Part shown: in pieces, positions 38,191 through 49,600 of the stretch
Layout: each line of letters starts with the position of its first letter
Position numbering within the stretch: the stretch's first letter is position 1
NCBI RefSeq assembly: GCF_037975245.1
Contig: NC_092567.1
Coordinates: 479,501 to 543,500 of the forward strand
Reading direction: 5' to 3'
Length of the DNA: 64,000 nt
Origin: Apostichopus japonicus
Lineage: Eukaryota; Echinodermata; Holothuroidea; Aspidochirotida; Stichopodidae
The notes under the pieces: generated by a model
Databases searched by the model: none
What the model saw: the letters and a program-made list of their open reading frames with translations, nothing else
What the model was told of the DNA's origin: nothing
Translations under genes and position numbers: made by a program

Positions 38191-39811
38191 ACATCCAAAA
38201 GAAATTTTGACCTGGACTATTCTTTTAAGTACTGGCAGATGTAACTTGTATTGTGTGGTTCAACCCATGTTTCAAGTGAAACTCTACAACAGTACTGTAT
38301 ACTAAGTGTATATAAGGCTCCAAATTGTGTCGTGTGTTTTGGGAGATTTTGAGGCACTACAGGTATGAGAGACCAGCCTATTGGAGGGTTAACTGAAGTG
38401 ATTGTTTATTGCAGTGGAATACATGCATCATCAACCCATTTCTAAAAACAATAATAAAAACAATCTTTTTTCCAACTGCAAAAAATACTTTACACAAGCT
38501 TCAAACTTGAAATACACTGTATGATATTAACTTAGTGTACGGAGTTGTTAAAAATTGTGCGAAAAACGTCTCATATTCAAATTTCCACCATACCATGAAG
38601 GAGTTGAGTGCCAAAGCTGAAATTTGATGTACAAGTAGATATAATATATATTTTTAACTGGTGTAAATTTCAATAAATGTTTCAATTGATCGCGGGGTCA
38701 ACCGGGGTCAAGAAGGGCGGGGTCTTTTTGACCTTTTTCTGGCTGGAGCCAACTTTGGGCACATGCCATTTCTTAATTAATGCATTGGTGGGCTTATTAT
38801 TGCTTATGGGTATAGACATGCAACCATAGATAATACCCAAGGAATATAGGATTCATGTGACCCCTCATGTGGGCACAGGGTGACCTTAAAAATCACAAAA
38901 AACATTTTTGACAGAACAAAGTGCCTACTTTGGGTGATCATAACCAGAAAAATAAAGGAGATACAGTTAAATTGAGTGCAGATTCATGAATTTTGGCCAG
39001 AAGTAAGATAGAATACCAAATTTGAGCTCTCTACCTGGTACAAAGACTGAATTATGAGCTTTCAAAGTCGGAAAATATCACAAAAGTCACTTTTTGCGAA
39101 TCGCAAACGAGCAAAATGGCCACAACGACCAAATTTCAACGGGCCATATCTCGAAAACAACATGGAGTATGATTATAATTTTTTGTGTGTGTTCATTTGG
39201 GACATACTCAATCATTCTGATAAAGTTTCATCTAAATCTGAGAGGGTCACCTGGGAACTTTTCAGAAAATTGGTTGATTTGAGGCGGAATGACCCTGGTA
39301 TACTATCAGTAGAGATCTACAGGTAGATAGTTACAGAAATCTGCACATGGTCTGGAGTTGGGGGTTGCATGCTGAAAATAGTATTCAATCATTTTAATTT
39401 TGTGAGGAAGTGGTAAAATTTGTGATTTCAAGATATATGTAAGGAAGAGGTGTGAGGGTGTTGGGTAGGGGGTGATGGTGTTACACCTCATTACAATCAA
39501 CACCAAAACAAACTTTTAATATTATACTATGTTTGTGTTGCTTCATGTTCTGTTAATGATTCCTAGAGCTGTCACAAGATTTGCTTTCACTACTGTACAT
39601 ACTATACAGTCAAGTCTTGAGGTTTGAAACTCTTGTGAGGAGGGCCACGCACCAAGATGTTGTGCTCTCTGTTGCTACATCTTGAAACATAATTTATGAT
39701 GAGCCATCTGCTTTGTGACGTGGAGTTTATACATGAGCATAGCTCACTCTAAACAACTGTTAACTTTAAGAGACAAATGAACTTTCTCTTCATCTGTTCT
39801 TCCATCTACAG

Positions 39812-39919
39812 CATTGATGCAGGCAGCGGCCATTGCTGATTCTCCAACTTTACTACGACCAGATCGGGCAGCCCGTCACAAGAGAGGCATGTCGGACGTT
39901 TCACCTTCCAACAGCTCTG
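39812..39919 (+). CDS. OSBPL8: Exon 3, ORP5/8-like gene: low-complexity N-terminal segment
   Basis: A strong polypyrimidine tract and ACAG precede 39812 and GTGAGC follows 39919. The reading frame completes a split Ala codon from exon 2 and then gives 35 residues: LMQAAAIADSPTLLRPDRA, then RHKRGMSDVSPSNSS. It ends with the first base of a split Gly codon (phase 1). Ser/Pro-rich stretches with Arg/Lys-x-x-Ser patterns suggest a disordered, phosphorylatable linker. The local sequence has normal coding character (GCAGCGGCC, CGACCAGATCGG) against a very AT-rich intron. It is flanked by 11.3 kb and 20.8 kb introns. Function is taken from the joined gene, not from this exon alone. Confidence 0.65.
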
Positions 39920-40871
39920 GTGAGCCAAAAACAGTTATTATAATAAGTAGGCCAACTAAGAACTTAGCTATATAAACATTTATGCTAAAATTAGCATTGT
40001 CTTTTGAAACTAGGAAAAAACTATTGTTATGTCTTTGAACATAAATTATGCACTTCTTACTTCCTTAAAGAGCTGTATTTTCAATTGTATTCTTTCCAAT
40101 TTCCTGGTATGATATTCCGCTGATTAAGGAAAGGTAAGGTATGAAAACATCTGCTAAGTACTTAGTTTAGTCCATCAGAATCAAACCAGGAACTATGAAA
40201 TTAGGCAAAATAGTTATAACTTCATAAATGGAAAATTAATACAATTCAATTGCTTAGTTGTCTCCTGACAAGCTCAGCAATCTTGCACTACTGTGCCTAG
40301 AGTAAACTAGTAAATTTTGTAGCACTGTATGCCCCTCCCATACCCCCCCCCCCTTAGCTACCCCAGAACAGTGAAATAAACAGCTCTGTCAAGTGTTGTG
40401 ACACTGTTTCAAGGAGATGGTTATTAATATTGTAAATGATGTTGTTTTATGATGCATGAGAATACAACACCATGAATGTTATATATTGTATTTGTAATTA
40501 GTATGTATCGGTATCCATAGCAGAAATATATATAGGTATCATACTTTTACTCAATGAAGTGTTATGGCGCCCTCACACAGCTTAAGCATTATAGCACAGT
40601 TAACAGTGAGTGGCTTTGGGTACATTATGCAAGAAAGGAAGATTACCTCTGACAGTAGACCAGTATGAAATACAACAGTGATTTTTGTGTGAAGAGTTGA
40701 TTGAGTCATCCCATAGTGTTATAGCGCCCTCACCAGTATTGAAAGTGCACACAGCAGAAAAATCACAGGACATTTTTAACAAGTCTAGACACATGATTGA
40801 AGTACTGTACATACATACTGGAAAGGAAATAGTAGTGTGACATTGAGCCTGTTATTTGAACTACTGTTAAC
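39920..40871. other. Start of intron 3, nothing recognised
   Basis: AT-rich, with a C-run at about 40342-40352. The minus frame 40600-40812 has no recognisable similarity. Confidence 0.4.
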
Positions 40872-41326
40872 GGTGCCGCACCATAATTAATTGCTCCTAT
40901 TGACTTACACACTAAACTCGTCACTTTCCAAGGCCGCTAGAGCATAGAAGTTTTCAACTGACTTGTCCTACCCACCATATAATAGCTGATGGCTTGGGCT
41001 ATCACAGCACCTTCAACTTTTGCCACCATGACCATTTAGATTTTGATCAAGAAGAGCTCAAATTTTGTCATAGTGCTCCCCAACCCCAGATCTGCCAGTT
41101 TCAGAATGGTCTTGTTTCACCCAAGATTTTGTAAAATATCTTAAATCACCTTAAATCCTCCAGATTTTCAGACCATCAGTTCATCTTGTCCTCTTCAACA
41201 TCCAACCATCAAAAAGAATAATGATGACTCAGAAAATTCCAAAAATATCAATACATTAGGTCACTTAAAGGCTGTTAACCTAATAGACACAGACTAGACT
41301 AGTTACTCTAATTGTGGTGTAATACC
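40872..41326. mobile_element. TIR MITE, copy 2 (455 bp)
   Basis: This is the same family and orientation as 3060-3510. Left end GGTGCCGCACCATAATTA, right end TAATTGTGGTGTAATACC. Shared interior words include GCTCCYATTGACTTACACAC and GCCACCATGACC. The TIRs have diverged more than in copy 1, and the target duplication is not clear. Confidence 0.8.
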
Positions 41327-41339
41327 TATAGATAGTCAA

Positions 41340-42064
41340 TGCATGTGAAGATTGGAACACCTTTTCAATATTTCTTTACAACATGGCTTTTTGCCTAATG
41401 ACATAAAAACAACAAAAGTGGTTCCAATTTATAAGAGTGGCGATGAGGATTGCTTTGTAAACAGCTACAGTCCTGATTCTGTTTTACCAAGTCTCTCTAA
41501 AATACTAGAAAAGTTAATGTTTGATCAAATACAAACTTACCTTACGAAACATAACGTTTTATTTAATGGGCAGTATGGTTTTCGCACAGGGCACTCGACT
41601 GAGTTAGCACTAATAAATGCTATTGACAAGATTACCGATGCCAGTGACATGAATAAAACTTCCCTCCAGGGGTGTTTTCTTGGATTTATCAAAACCTTTT
41701 GTTTGTAACAATAGATCATTATATCTTATTGTACAAGCTAGCTAACTGTGTCATACAAGGTTTATCACTAGCTTGGTGTACAGGAAGAGTTTATTCAGGT
41801 CATTGGAAGCTGTTTGTATGACTTAATAATTGTAAATCCATATCTTGATGTTGAATGCACGGTGTTCAGCAAGGTGCTATTTATGTAATGTATATTTCTT
41901 AGTTCTGTTACATTTGTGGAGTGTGCCCTCGTCAAGCCCACCAGGGTTTTATAGCACACTTCCCTTTTCACGACATGTAGCTGTTAATCTGTTGTTCTGT
42001 AAACTGACTGGTTTATATGTGTACGTTGTTGTGAAATAAAAAATAAAATGAAATGAAATGAAAT
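41340..42064 (+). pseudogene. Non-LTR retrotransposon reverse transcriptase fragment with (AAATG)n tail
   Basis: The frame 41352-41708 reads IKTTKVVPIYKSGDED, SLSKILEKLMFDQIQTYL and FNGQYGFRTGHSTELALINA. These are the N-terminal RT motifs of CR1/L2/Jockey-type LINEs (VPI.KKGD, NYRPIS..., LSKI.EK, GFR.GHST). The NYRPIS box is degraded to NSYSPDS. A one-base shift restores GVFLDLSKPF (usual FLDLSKAF), then TIDHYILLYKLAN. Later GVQQGA stands for GVPQGS. The catalytic YADD box and the rest are deleted, and the sequence passes to a 3' region ending in (AAATG)n at 42046-42064. It is 5'-truncated, frameshifted and dead. Confidence 0.9.
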
Positions 42065-43431
42065 TCTTGCTGAAGTTATCAGCCTGATGTACATATCACA
42101 CTACTATCACAGGAAATATACTATTCAAAGAATTCTTTGCTCATTCAACCATTGTGTTATAATTTCCCACTTCCCTGTAATTTTACTGTTCACTTATATA
42201 CATGCCCTGGATTTCTTTTGAAATCTCTGCCTGCCATTTTCTGGTTGTATCATGGGGGATGTCATATTGGAGTACTAGCTTCAAGCATTTTTACTTCATT
42301 TGCAAAGAAAGACAGCGAAATATCTGTACAGTAGCAAAACACAATATAATATACATGTACAAACTATGTATTTGGAAGCTGATGACAAAGATATTGTACA
42401 CTAGTGAAGTAAGTAACAGTTTCCAGTCCCCTGACTGATTGTGACAAGCATACAGAGATAAATATACTTACATGGGTAAAGGTAGAAGCAATCAGTGGAA
42501 TGGAAGTGAGAAATGTGCATAATTATCTTGACAATCGTAATCTACTATATCCATGTGTGTGTAAATCGCTGATTGAAACATTGACAGAAATGTTAACCTA
42601 ATTTAGGTCAGTCTGTTACATTGCTTTTGATTAAATCTAGAGATAAACTGGTTATCAAGCATATTAAAGATCTATGCCATATACCATCAAAGCCTACTGG
42701 ACATGTAGTGGTCTAACTGTAATATTTACCATATCATGACAGATATTCTGTATAAACCTTCAACTCTTTCAGTGATTGGTTCACAGTCTACAGGTACATG
42801 GTGGTCTACCTGTGATATTTACCATATCATGACAGATGCTCTTCAAAAGCTTTACTCTATAGATGTATCTTGTTCATTTAACCCTGAAATGTGATACAAA
42901 GGGAATGTTTGCTTTTAACCAAGTTACTGGAAGCTCTGTTAATTATGCAACTTTTTGTAGAATAATTCCTGTCCTTGATGAATGATGACAGTATTCACTC
43001 TTCTGTTGTCAGATGCATTCACAAAATAATGGATAATTTGAATAGTTTATATCATTGTCATGCAAAAGGCAATGAAGATGTGGTGTTTTGCCAAGAGATG
43101 CAGAAAATTTCCTTTCCTTTTTTGGTGTCCAGAAAGGGACTACTATAAAGTCACTCTCACTGCCCTTGCAAAGTTGTGAGGTGGACCGTGGATTGCAAAG
43201 TCAGCAACGACTATAATGCAGATCGCAAAGTCGGTAAAGACTTTATGGTTTGATTCGTCCAACACAGCAACTTACAGATATGCTGTACTTAAAGCCGAAG
43301 ACTTAGTTGGTACAAATCCTTTTGGCCGGCAAGGGAAGACTGTTATTTCTCAAAAGAGGTTGCTATAATTACTAAAACACTGCACTGTTTGCCAGTTGTT
43401 AGAAAAAATAAACAGGTAGAATAAAATTATC
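42065..43431. other. Intron 3 spacer with one coding-like stretch
   Basis: A ~80-base duplication around TGATATTTACCATATCATGACAG (42720s and 42810s) is visible. 43187-43366 is unusually rich in CpG for this intron and holds a + frame reading TLWFDSSNTATYRYAVLKAE and DLVGTNPFGRQGKTVIS before a stop. It lacks a clear acceptor in frame and I cannot assign it to a family. Confidence 0.35.
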
Positions 43432-44503
43432 TACAGGTAGGGGCCCCTCAGAATGCTGGTGCCCCTCAAAATGTAGGTGAACAAATATTATTGGCTAGAA
43501 AAAAAACTGAACATGTCATGAACTTTCTATTATACTTTTTAGATAGGATATATGTATGATGAATTTAAAATTGCCAAAAACTCAAAAATTATTTTATAGT
43601 TTCCAAAAAAAAATTTTGGGTACAATCATCTATTTGCTTACCGTGCATCTAAAATTTGCTATTAATTGAAGTGTACCTTCTTGGCACTGCATCAAAAACG
43701 GACAACTAGGGGGTAATTTACATTGCAAAATTACCTGTTTGTAGAATGATGATCAGTGAAATGTAGCACTTTGTACGTAACTTGATATTTTTGAAAACAT
43801 CATTACTTGATCAGAATCAGCATTTTGAGGGGCATTAAACCAGCGTTTTGAGGGTCAATAAAAACAAATATGAAAAATTAATAAATCCATTATAGTGTAA
43901 TATCAAAACTGTATTTTTACATGAAACATATAATTTTACACTAATAACACCAAAAATAAACACTAACCTCACATATTTTGTAATTTAACTACGTTAAATA
44001 AGTTGCTCTCATTTTTTTTAAATGTTCTGAGAAATATTTACTATTTCCTTCTACAGTATTCCCTCAATTCTATGTCCATTACATTTACTAAGACATGTAC
44101 AATTCCCAACATACTGCCAAAATGACTACTATATAAATGAAGATCTCATTTGGATGTAAGTTTTGCTACCTTTAAGATTTTTAACATTGTGGGTCAGTTC
44201 AACTGGGTGGGTGCTTATGGGTTGGCGCAAAATACAGTACCACACACATATAGTATAAACGAAATTAATTACACTTTAAAGAACCTACATTCACATGTAA
44301 CAGTTTCATGTAGCGGAAGAAAGAACAATCTGTTTTTAACTGTAATGATTTATATTTAACAGATAATAAACAACTTTATCATTTGAAACTTTAATTAAAC
44401 AAATAAAGCATCATCAGAAAAGACAAACTTGTAAAGGGTAATAACTAAACTAAAATATTAATCAACTTTTCATTTCACAAACACATGTTTATTGATAAAT
44501 GTA

Positions 44504-46020
44504 TTTCTACATTCTTCCACATTTCAAAATCCCTGGTTGCACTTCTGCTTCATACACTTCACCATAAAATATAGAAGCAGACTCTTGTTCCATTTCATGT
44601 GGCATACCCTTATCTACTCCAAATGGCTTCTCTAAACATCTCACACAGACTTCATCTCCCATCTTTTGTAGAACTCTACCAATAAACACTTCTTCATATT
44701 TCACCTTAACCCACCGACACTTTCACATCCCTCATATCCAACCTTCTTAACCCCATCACATCTACACCTTCAACCTCGACAGCATCTACACCTTCAACCT
44801 CAACGCCATCTGCACCATCAACCTCAACCTCTTCTGCACCTTCAACCTCAATATCATCTACAGACATCACTTCAACAGATGAGTCATCAACAAGAAGTCG
44901 CCGACGCACACGCTTCCCTTGTGTGCAAGCAGGCAAAATCATATCAGGCTTGACTCCATTTTCATCTTTTCATGCAGCTTTACTGCATATATTTGGGAAG
45001 CCAGCACATTCAAGCATTTGGGACACAGTTTCAACTTCTCTGCCTCACACTTGCCATCTGGTTTCAAGCAAACACAATGTGACTTAATCTTCAAAAATGT
45101 CTCTAGATTACACTGTTTCTTCAACTTATTGTCTTGTTTGGCTTTGTCCCTTGCTTCGTTCTCATTATTCAATAACTCCACTGACTCTTATATTTGTTGT
45201 CCTTCCATGGATCCATAGACTTGAGTTAACCTCATGTTACTTGTTACCTTTGGTTTTGGCTTTACTTTCTTAATTGTCAGTAGTCCATCAATCTCCTCCA
45301 ATGGTGTACTCTTGAATGAATCTTCAAGCTTCTGGATGGTTTCTAATGAGTTCTCCAGTTTTTGCGTATAGTACTGCTTGACCGTGTACTTCTTGATGCC
45401 AACTGGTGACTCAACCATTGATGTGTTGGAAGTTGATGATGAAGGTCCTGTTGTTTCATCAGTTTCATCTTGAATAACAGATGATGCTTGAACAAATTTG
45501 TCCTTTTGCATCCATTCAACACTCAGGCCATGGTTTGTTACACCATGGAGCTATAAACCTGGGATTTATAGCTCCATGGTTACACCAACACGTTTTGCTG
45601 CATTTTTTATTATTTCAAGTTTGTTTGCCCACCGTGGCCAAACATCTGCCGATTTCTTCATGAAACCATCCCTGTTGACTGCATTCCGCTGAAAAGAGTT
45701 CTCCCTTGCTCTTATGGTATTCACAGTGCAAATTTTGATTGATTTGGTCATGTAATTGTGTGACTCCAGTGGTATCAGGTGGAGTGATGAAAAGATGCAT
45801 TTCTTTTGCTCTCAAGAACCTCAACACCTCAAAATCAAATCTGGAACTGTGGCCACCAGAAACAATGACAACTGGTCTTGCTACCTTCTGTGCTGCTAAG
45901 TGTCGATCTACTGTAATCACTTGTACGCTGACAACAGGGATTCATGTGTTTGAGAACCACGTTCAGTTGTTGATATAAGAAGATTTGGAATGTTCTTGAC
46001 AGCAATGTCAGGAGCCATAT
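44504..46020 (-). pseudogene. DDE-superfamily (pogo-like) transposase, decayed
   Basis: The minus strand reads MAPDIAVKNIPNLLISTTE (46018-45962), a short degraded stretch, then ARPVVIVSGGHSSRFDFEVL, FITPPDTTGVTQLHDQINQN, and NRDGFMKKSADVWPRWANK. This is the second half of a DDE_1-type catalytic domain. The usual Asp of the S-D-G-H-S-S box is Gly here, so a catalytic residue is missing. The part upstream of MAP, with the first catalytic Asp and the DNA-binding domain, is absent. Downstream are KR-rich and coiled segments (45188-45511, 44939-45181), an acidic VEVEGVD repeat (44740-44870) and a final domain EVFIGRVLQKMGDEVCVRCL (44507-44704). Stops and frameshifts separate the pieces. A 42-bp hairpin insertion breaks it at 45539-45580. 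Confidence 0.85.
45542..45580. repeat. Perfect 16-bp hairpin inserted in the transposase frame
   Basis: ACCATGGAGCTATAAA (45542-45557) and its exact complement TTTATAGCTCCATGGT (45565-45580) flank a 7-base loop. GTTACACCA occurs on both sides (45537-45545 and 45579-45587), as a target duplication would. Removing one duplication plus hairpin (42 bases) would leave the flanking transposase reading in frame; the insertion adds two stops. Confidence 0.85.
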
Positions 46021-46607
46021 ATGTACAAGTGTGGATAGTTGAGTTTGAAGAAATCCAAAGTATTGTTAATTGTCTTTAGGATGTTTGTTGGTTACTTTTG
46101 CTCTTTTATTACTTAAGTGGTGAATATTTTTCCATTTGTTGACTGTCAATATGCCAAGGAATGGGAAAACAAAAAAATTTTTTGTAAAGGAGGTGTCATG
46201 TTTTGTATTTTTCATTAGAGAAAATCAGCATTCTGAGGGGCAATACACCAGCATTTTGGGAACCTCAGTGGGAAAAAATACAAGAAACACAATCAATTTT
46301 TAAATAACTCTTAGAGAGTTTAAAATGAGTGAACCTGTCAAAATTTTTTGTTAATTCATCACGTTCCTGGAAAATTATTAGCAAAATTGTTGACCAGCAT
46401 TTTGAGGGGCAAGTGTTTTTAAGTGTGGTTTTTCTCCATGCAAAAAAAAAAAATAATAAAAAAAATATTTTCATGTTTGGACCCAAATGCAATCTAAGTT
46501 AAGAGATAATCTTCATAATTATTCATTGTTTTACCCAATAATGTAAAACTGGTGAGCTGTAGGTGACTTACAAAAAACACCTACATTCTGAGGGGCCCCT
46601 ACCTGTA

Positions 46608-49600
46608 AGGAACATTAAAATTCTACTGCGTACTATAATTACAGTTACTCTAGTAAATGTTGATAATATTATATGGTTTTAACATGTCTTTAAGTATTAA
46701 AATATGTTGCATTTTATACAGATATTGGTATCCCCTATACAATAGTCCATATACCTGAAGCTTTGGTTAGTACCATTATGTTGATAGGGGTAATGTAAGT
46801 TAGCATTAAACTAACACAAAAATGGCAAAATAGATAATGAAAATAACTGCTTGCACAGCAGAAGACAATAACACATTTTATATGTATTCTGAAATTTCCC
46901 ATTCTCATCAAAAATTGATATTACATGCCAACCTTACGCATTACAAGTAGAATCGCTGTGACAAAACTTACACGGTACAGGTAGGACCCTTGAAATGTCA
47001 ACACGAACTAATCAGCTGGGTCACACATCCAGAGCCTGTACTGTAGATGCATGCTAAGTTCTTCAATACCGCCCTCATATCCTTTGTGTAATTTAGATTA
47101 CATTTTTGAGCAAACAACTTCAGTCACTGGAATATCCCTTTCATTAGTTAATAATCAATCGTCAATTAATTACCTTCAATTTATGAACATATGGAAGGAT
47201 CTATCAGTTGTTCAATCGTGGTCTGATTTTGAGTAATACCCAGCCGGTTGGAAAACTGGCCGACCAACCACAAACAGCTGCTTGATTAGCAGTCTTCATG
47301 GTTATAATATCCAATTCTAAATGAATTCTCAGATTGCTGTAAGATCTACTGTAGAGCTGCAAACGACCAAGTTTGTATCTCGCATTGCATATTTTTGTGA
47401 AGGGAGTATTGGGTGGCTCAAAACATGTTTGTTGATGCTATGTAAAATGGCCACTCTTGATATTATTGGATTTTCTTATTCATTGTTGTTTCTGTATTCA
47501 TTTTGGTTATGGTGACATTATTCACATTAATGTAGAAAGTGTTCTTATTTTGAGTAATAATCATATGCATGTCTTTTAGCATAGTTATGATTCATGAATT
47601 GTTACATCAACCAGGTCTGAAGAACATATGGATGTATAGCCTTTTTGTGCTGAACCTGTTATTGGACTACTCTTGTACAATTTTCCAGTGTCATGAAAAG
47701 TTTACTATTCCACAAACTCAATATTTTCCCAGTAGAGAATACTGTACCCTACCATCCTTGCACTATCTAGTACTGTGATATCTTGGAATAAGCAGAATAC
47801 CAATGAGAGCAAATTTGTTTTCCGATTCATTTGCCTCCAGATAGCTAGCTAGATTCTAGCTAGCTAGAGTAGCACCATGAGCTATATATTTTGTAGGTTA
47901 AAGACACATAGAACTGAGTACAGTACATGCAAGCCTTTTCAAATGCTCTAAATAAAAAAAGTTTACAGTCAAGTGCTGTGATCATTTTTTTCTCAAAAAA
48001 TATTAAATTCCGAGAGGTTTTCCCATCATTTTAATCAGAGACCAATATCTTTCTAGTGCACATCAAGCTTTAGGGCAAAAGTTTTTTTTCCATATTGAAC
48101 TAGCTTCATGTGTATATCTCATTTCACTCAGCGACACTTTGTTTCAAAGCAATCAATGTATTGCAATCAATAAAAACCTTCCCTCACACTGGCCAAAAGA
48201 AAATTGGGCAAAACAAATTCAGTAAAAAAATTTGAGTTGTCCCAAAATACCGGCTTGACAAAGCAGGTTTGTTGAGGCCTTTTCTCCTGTACTATTGTTA
48301 TTGATGTTAGTTCAACAACTGGAGTATGTAAAGCTTTATGTAGTACTGTAGCTACAAGCTTCTCAGTACATTAGTGCTCAGTGTTTCTGACCAAAATACA
48401 GTTTGTAGTTTAGCCCTCTTTTTAAAGAACATTTTAATCAGTCTGTTATTGCAAATAATGCTTGACATCTGGAATAACATGACTGGGCCATTAAAAGGGC
48501 TTTATGTAGGTTAATGAGTTGTAATTGTGGCTGTCACACCCCCCCCCCCCACTGACTTTAAGTTCTTAGCAAACGTGCAATAAACCCTGAATGAAGCTAG
48601 TGTGTGCAGACTACACTGTAACGTAGTGTATGTGTCTTGCAATGTAATGCTTAGTATAGTAATAGTACACGTTACCTACAATGATTATATTTTACTCAAA
48701 CTCGATCTCTACGTCATGTTGGTCTAATCATGTGAAAACAACTACAGAATTGCTGTGATCAGTAACTCTTTGATTGGAATACTAAAAAATCAACATTATC
48801 TGTGAAAAATCCTGAGCGATAACGGCTGGGCTTTCAAATTTTACAATACAGTGTGTAAATTTATTAAATCTTAATACTTAATTTCCCTGTGGATCTGGAG
48901 TCTAACACACTGTAGAACAGACTGCATTTGTGTAGTACTGTACAATATACAGTAATACATACAGAGTACTACAGTTGGATTTGTGAACAAACCCCGAAAT
49001 AATGTACCATTTGTGAGTTGTAGGCCTAATTAAAAATTTCACATTTCCTGGCAAAGCTTTTATGAAGTTTGCATTAGGTTTTTGCTATTTAGTACATTTT
49101 GAATGTTGTGCTAAATCTGCCAATACTGATGGGCTCACCAGTTCTAAGAAAAAGGCTCATGTTTCACTGTACATATAGACAAGTTATTGTACTGTAATAT
49201 TATACTGTACTTTCGCTGGTGCGATTTAACATGTCATGTACTGTATGGTAAAGCTGGCTGGTATCAGTCTCAAGTTGGTTTAAATAGCAGGTTCTTTCTG
49301 AAAAATTGCTGAAAAGTTTCTGTAATTATCTTAAAATTAAGGCAAAAATCACATCCATATTTTTTTTTTTTTTTTTTTTTGTAAATATGATATGAATTTT
49401 TCTTAAGTTTGTGTTATTTTGTAAGTGAATCGCAACCAGAGAATGGATGATGTCATCAGTGGCAATTGTCCAACTTCCTGGAGTGCAATACTATTGTTGA
49501 AGGTTTAGCCAAATAGCTAGTCACATTCAAGCAACCAAATATAGAGTTAGGGACAAGATTTTGAGATGCATTTTTTCGGCTTACCGTGTAGAATATGTTT

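Larger units (their letters stand above)
35523..39295. mobile_element. 3.8-kb DNA element with ~740-bp terminal inverted arms
   Basis: The left arm (35523-36257) is the near-exact reverse complement of the right arm (38549-39295). The outer ends are GGGTCATTCC...GGAATGACCC, flanked by TGGT on both sides (35519-35522 and 39296-39299), a likely 4-bp target duplication. Interior sequence includes a minus-strand coding remnant (36660-37060), a 66-bp direct repeat (about 36520-36650) and a second inverted repeat (37685-37830 with 38040-38190). The superfamily is not recognised. Open frames in the arms (35513-35755 and 39054-39326) are two copies of the same arm sequence. Confidence 0.85.
43434..46605 (-). 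mobile_element. pogo/Tigger-like DNA transposon (3172 bp)
   Basis: The ends are perfect 22-bp inverted repeats starting CAGGTAGGGGCCCCTCAGAA (TG follows), flanked by TA on both sides (43432-43433, 46606-46607). A TA duplication with CAG-starting ends is typical of the Tc1/mariner-pogo group. A motif CAGCATTYTGAGGGG recurs near both ends (43443, 43460, 43818, 43841, 46226, 46249, 46395, 46583), probably subterminal transposase sites. It carries a minus-strand DDE transposase pseudogene. Confidence 0.9.
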
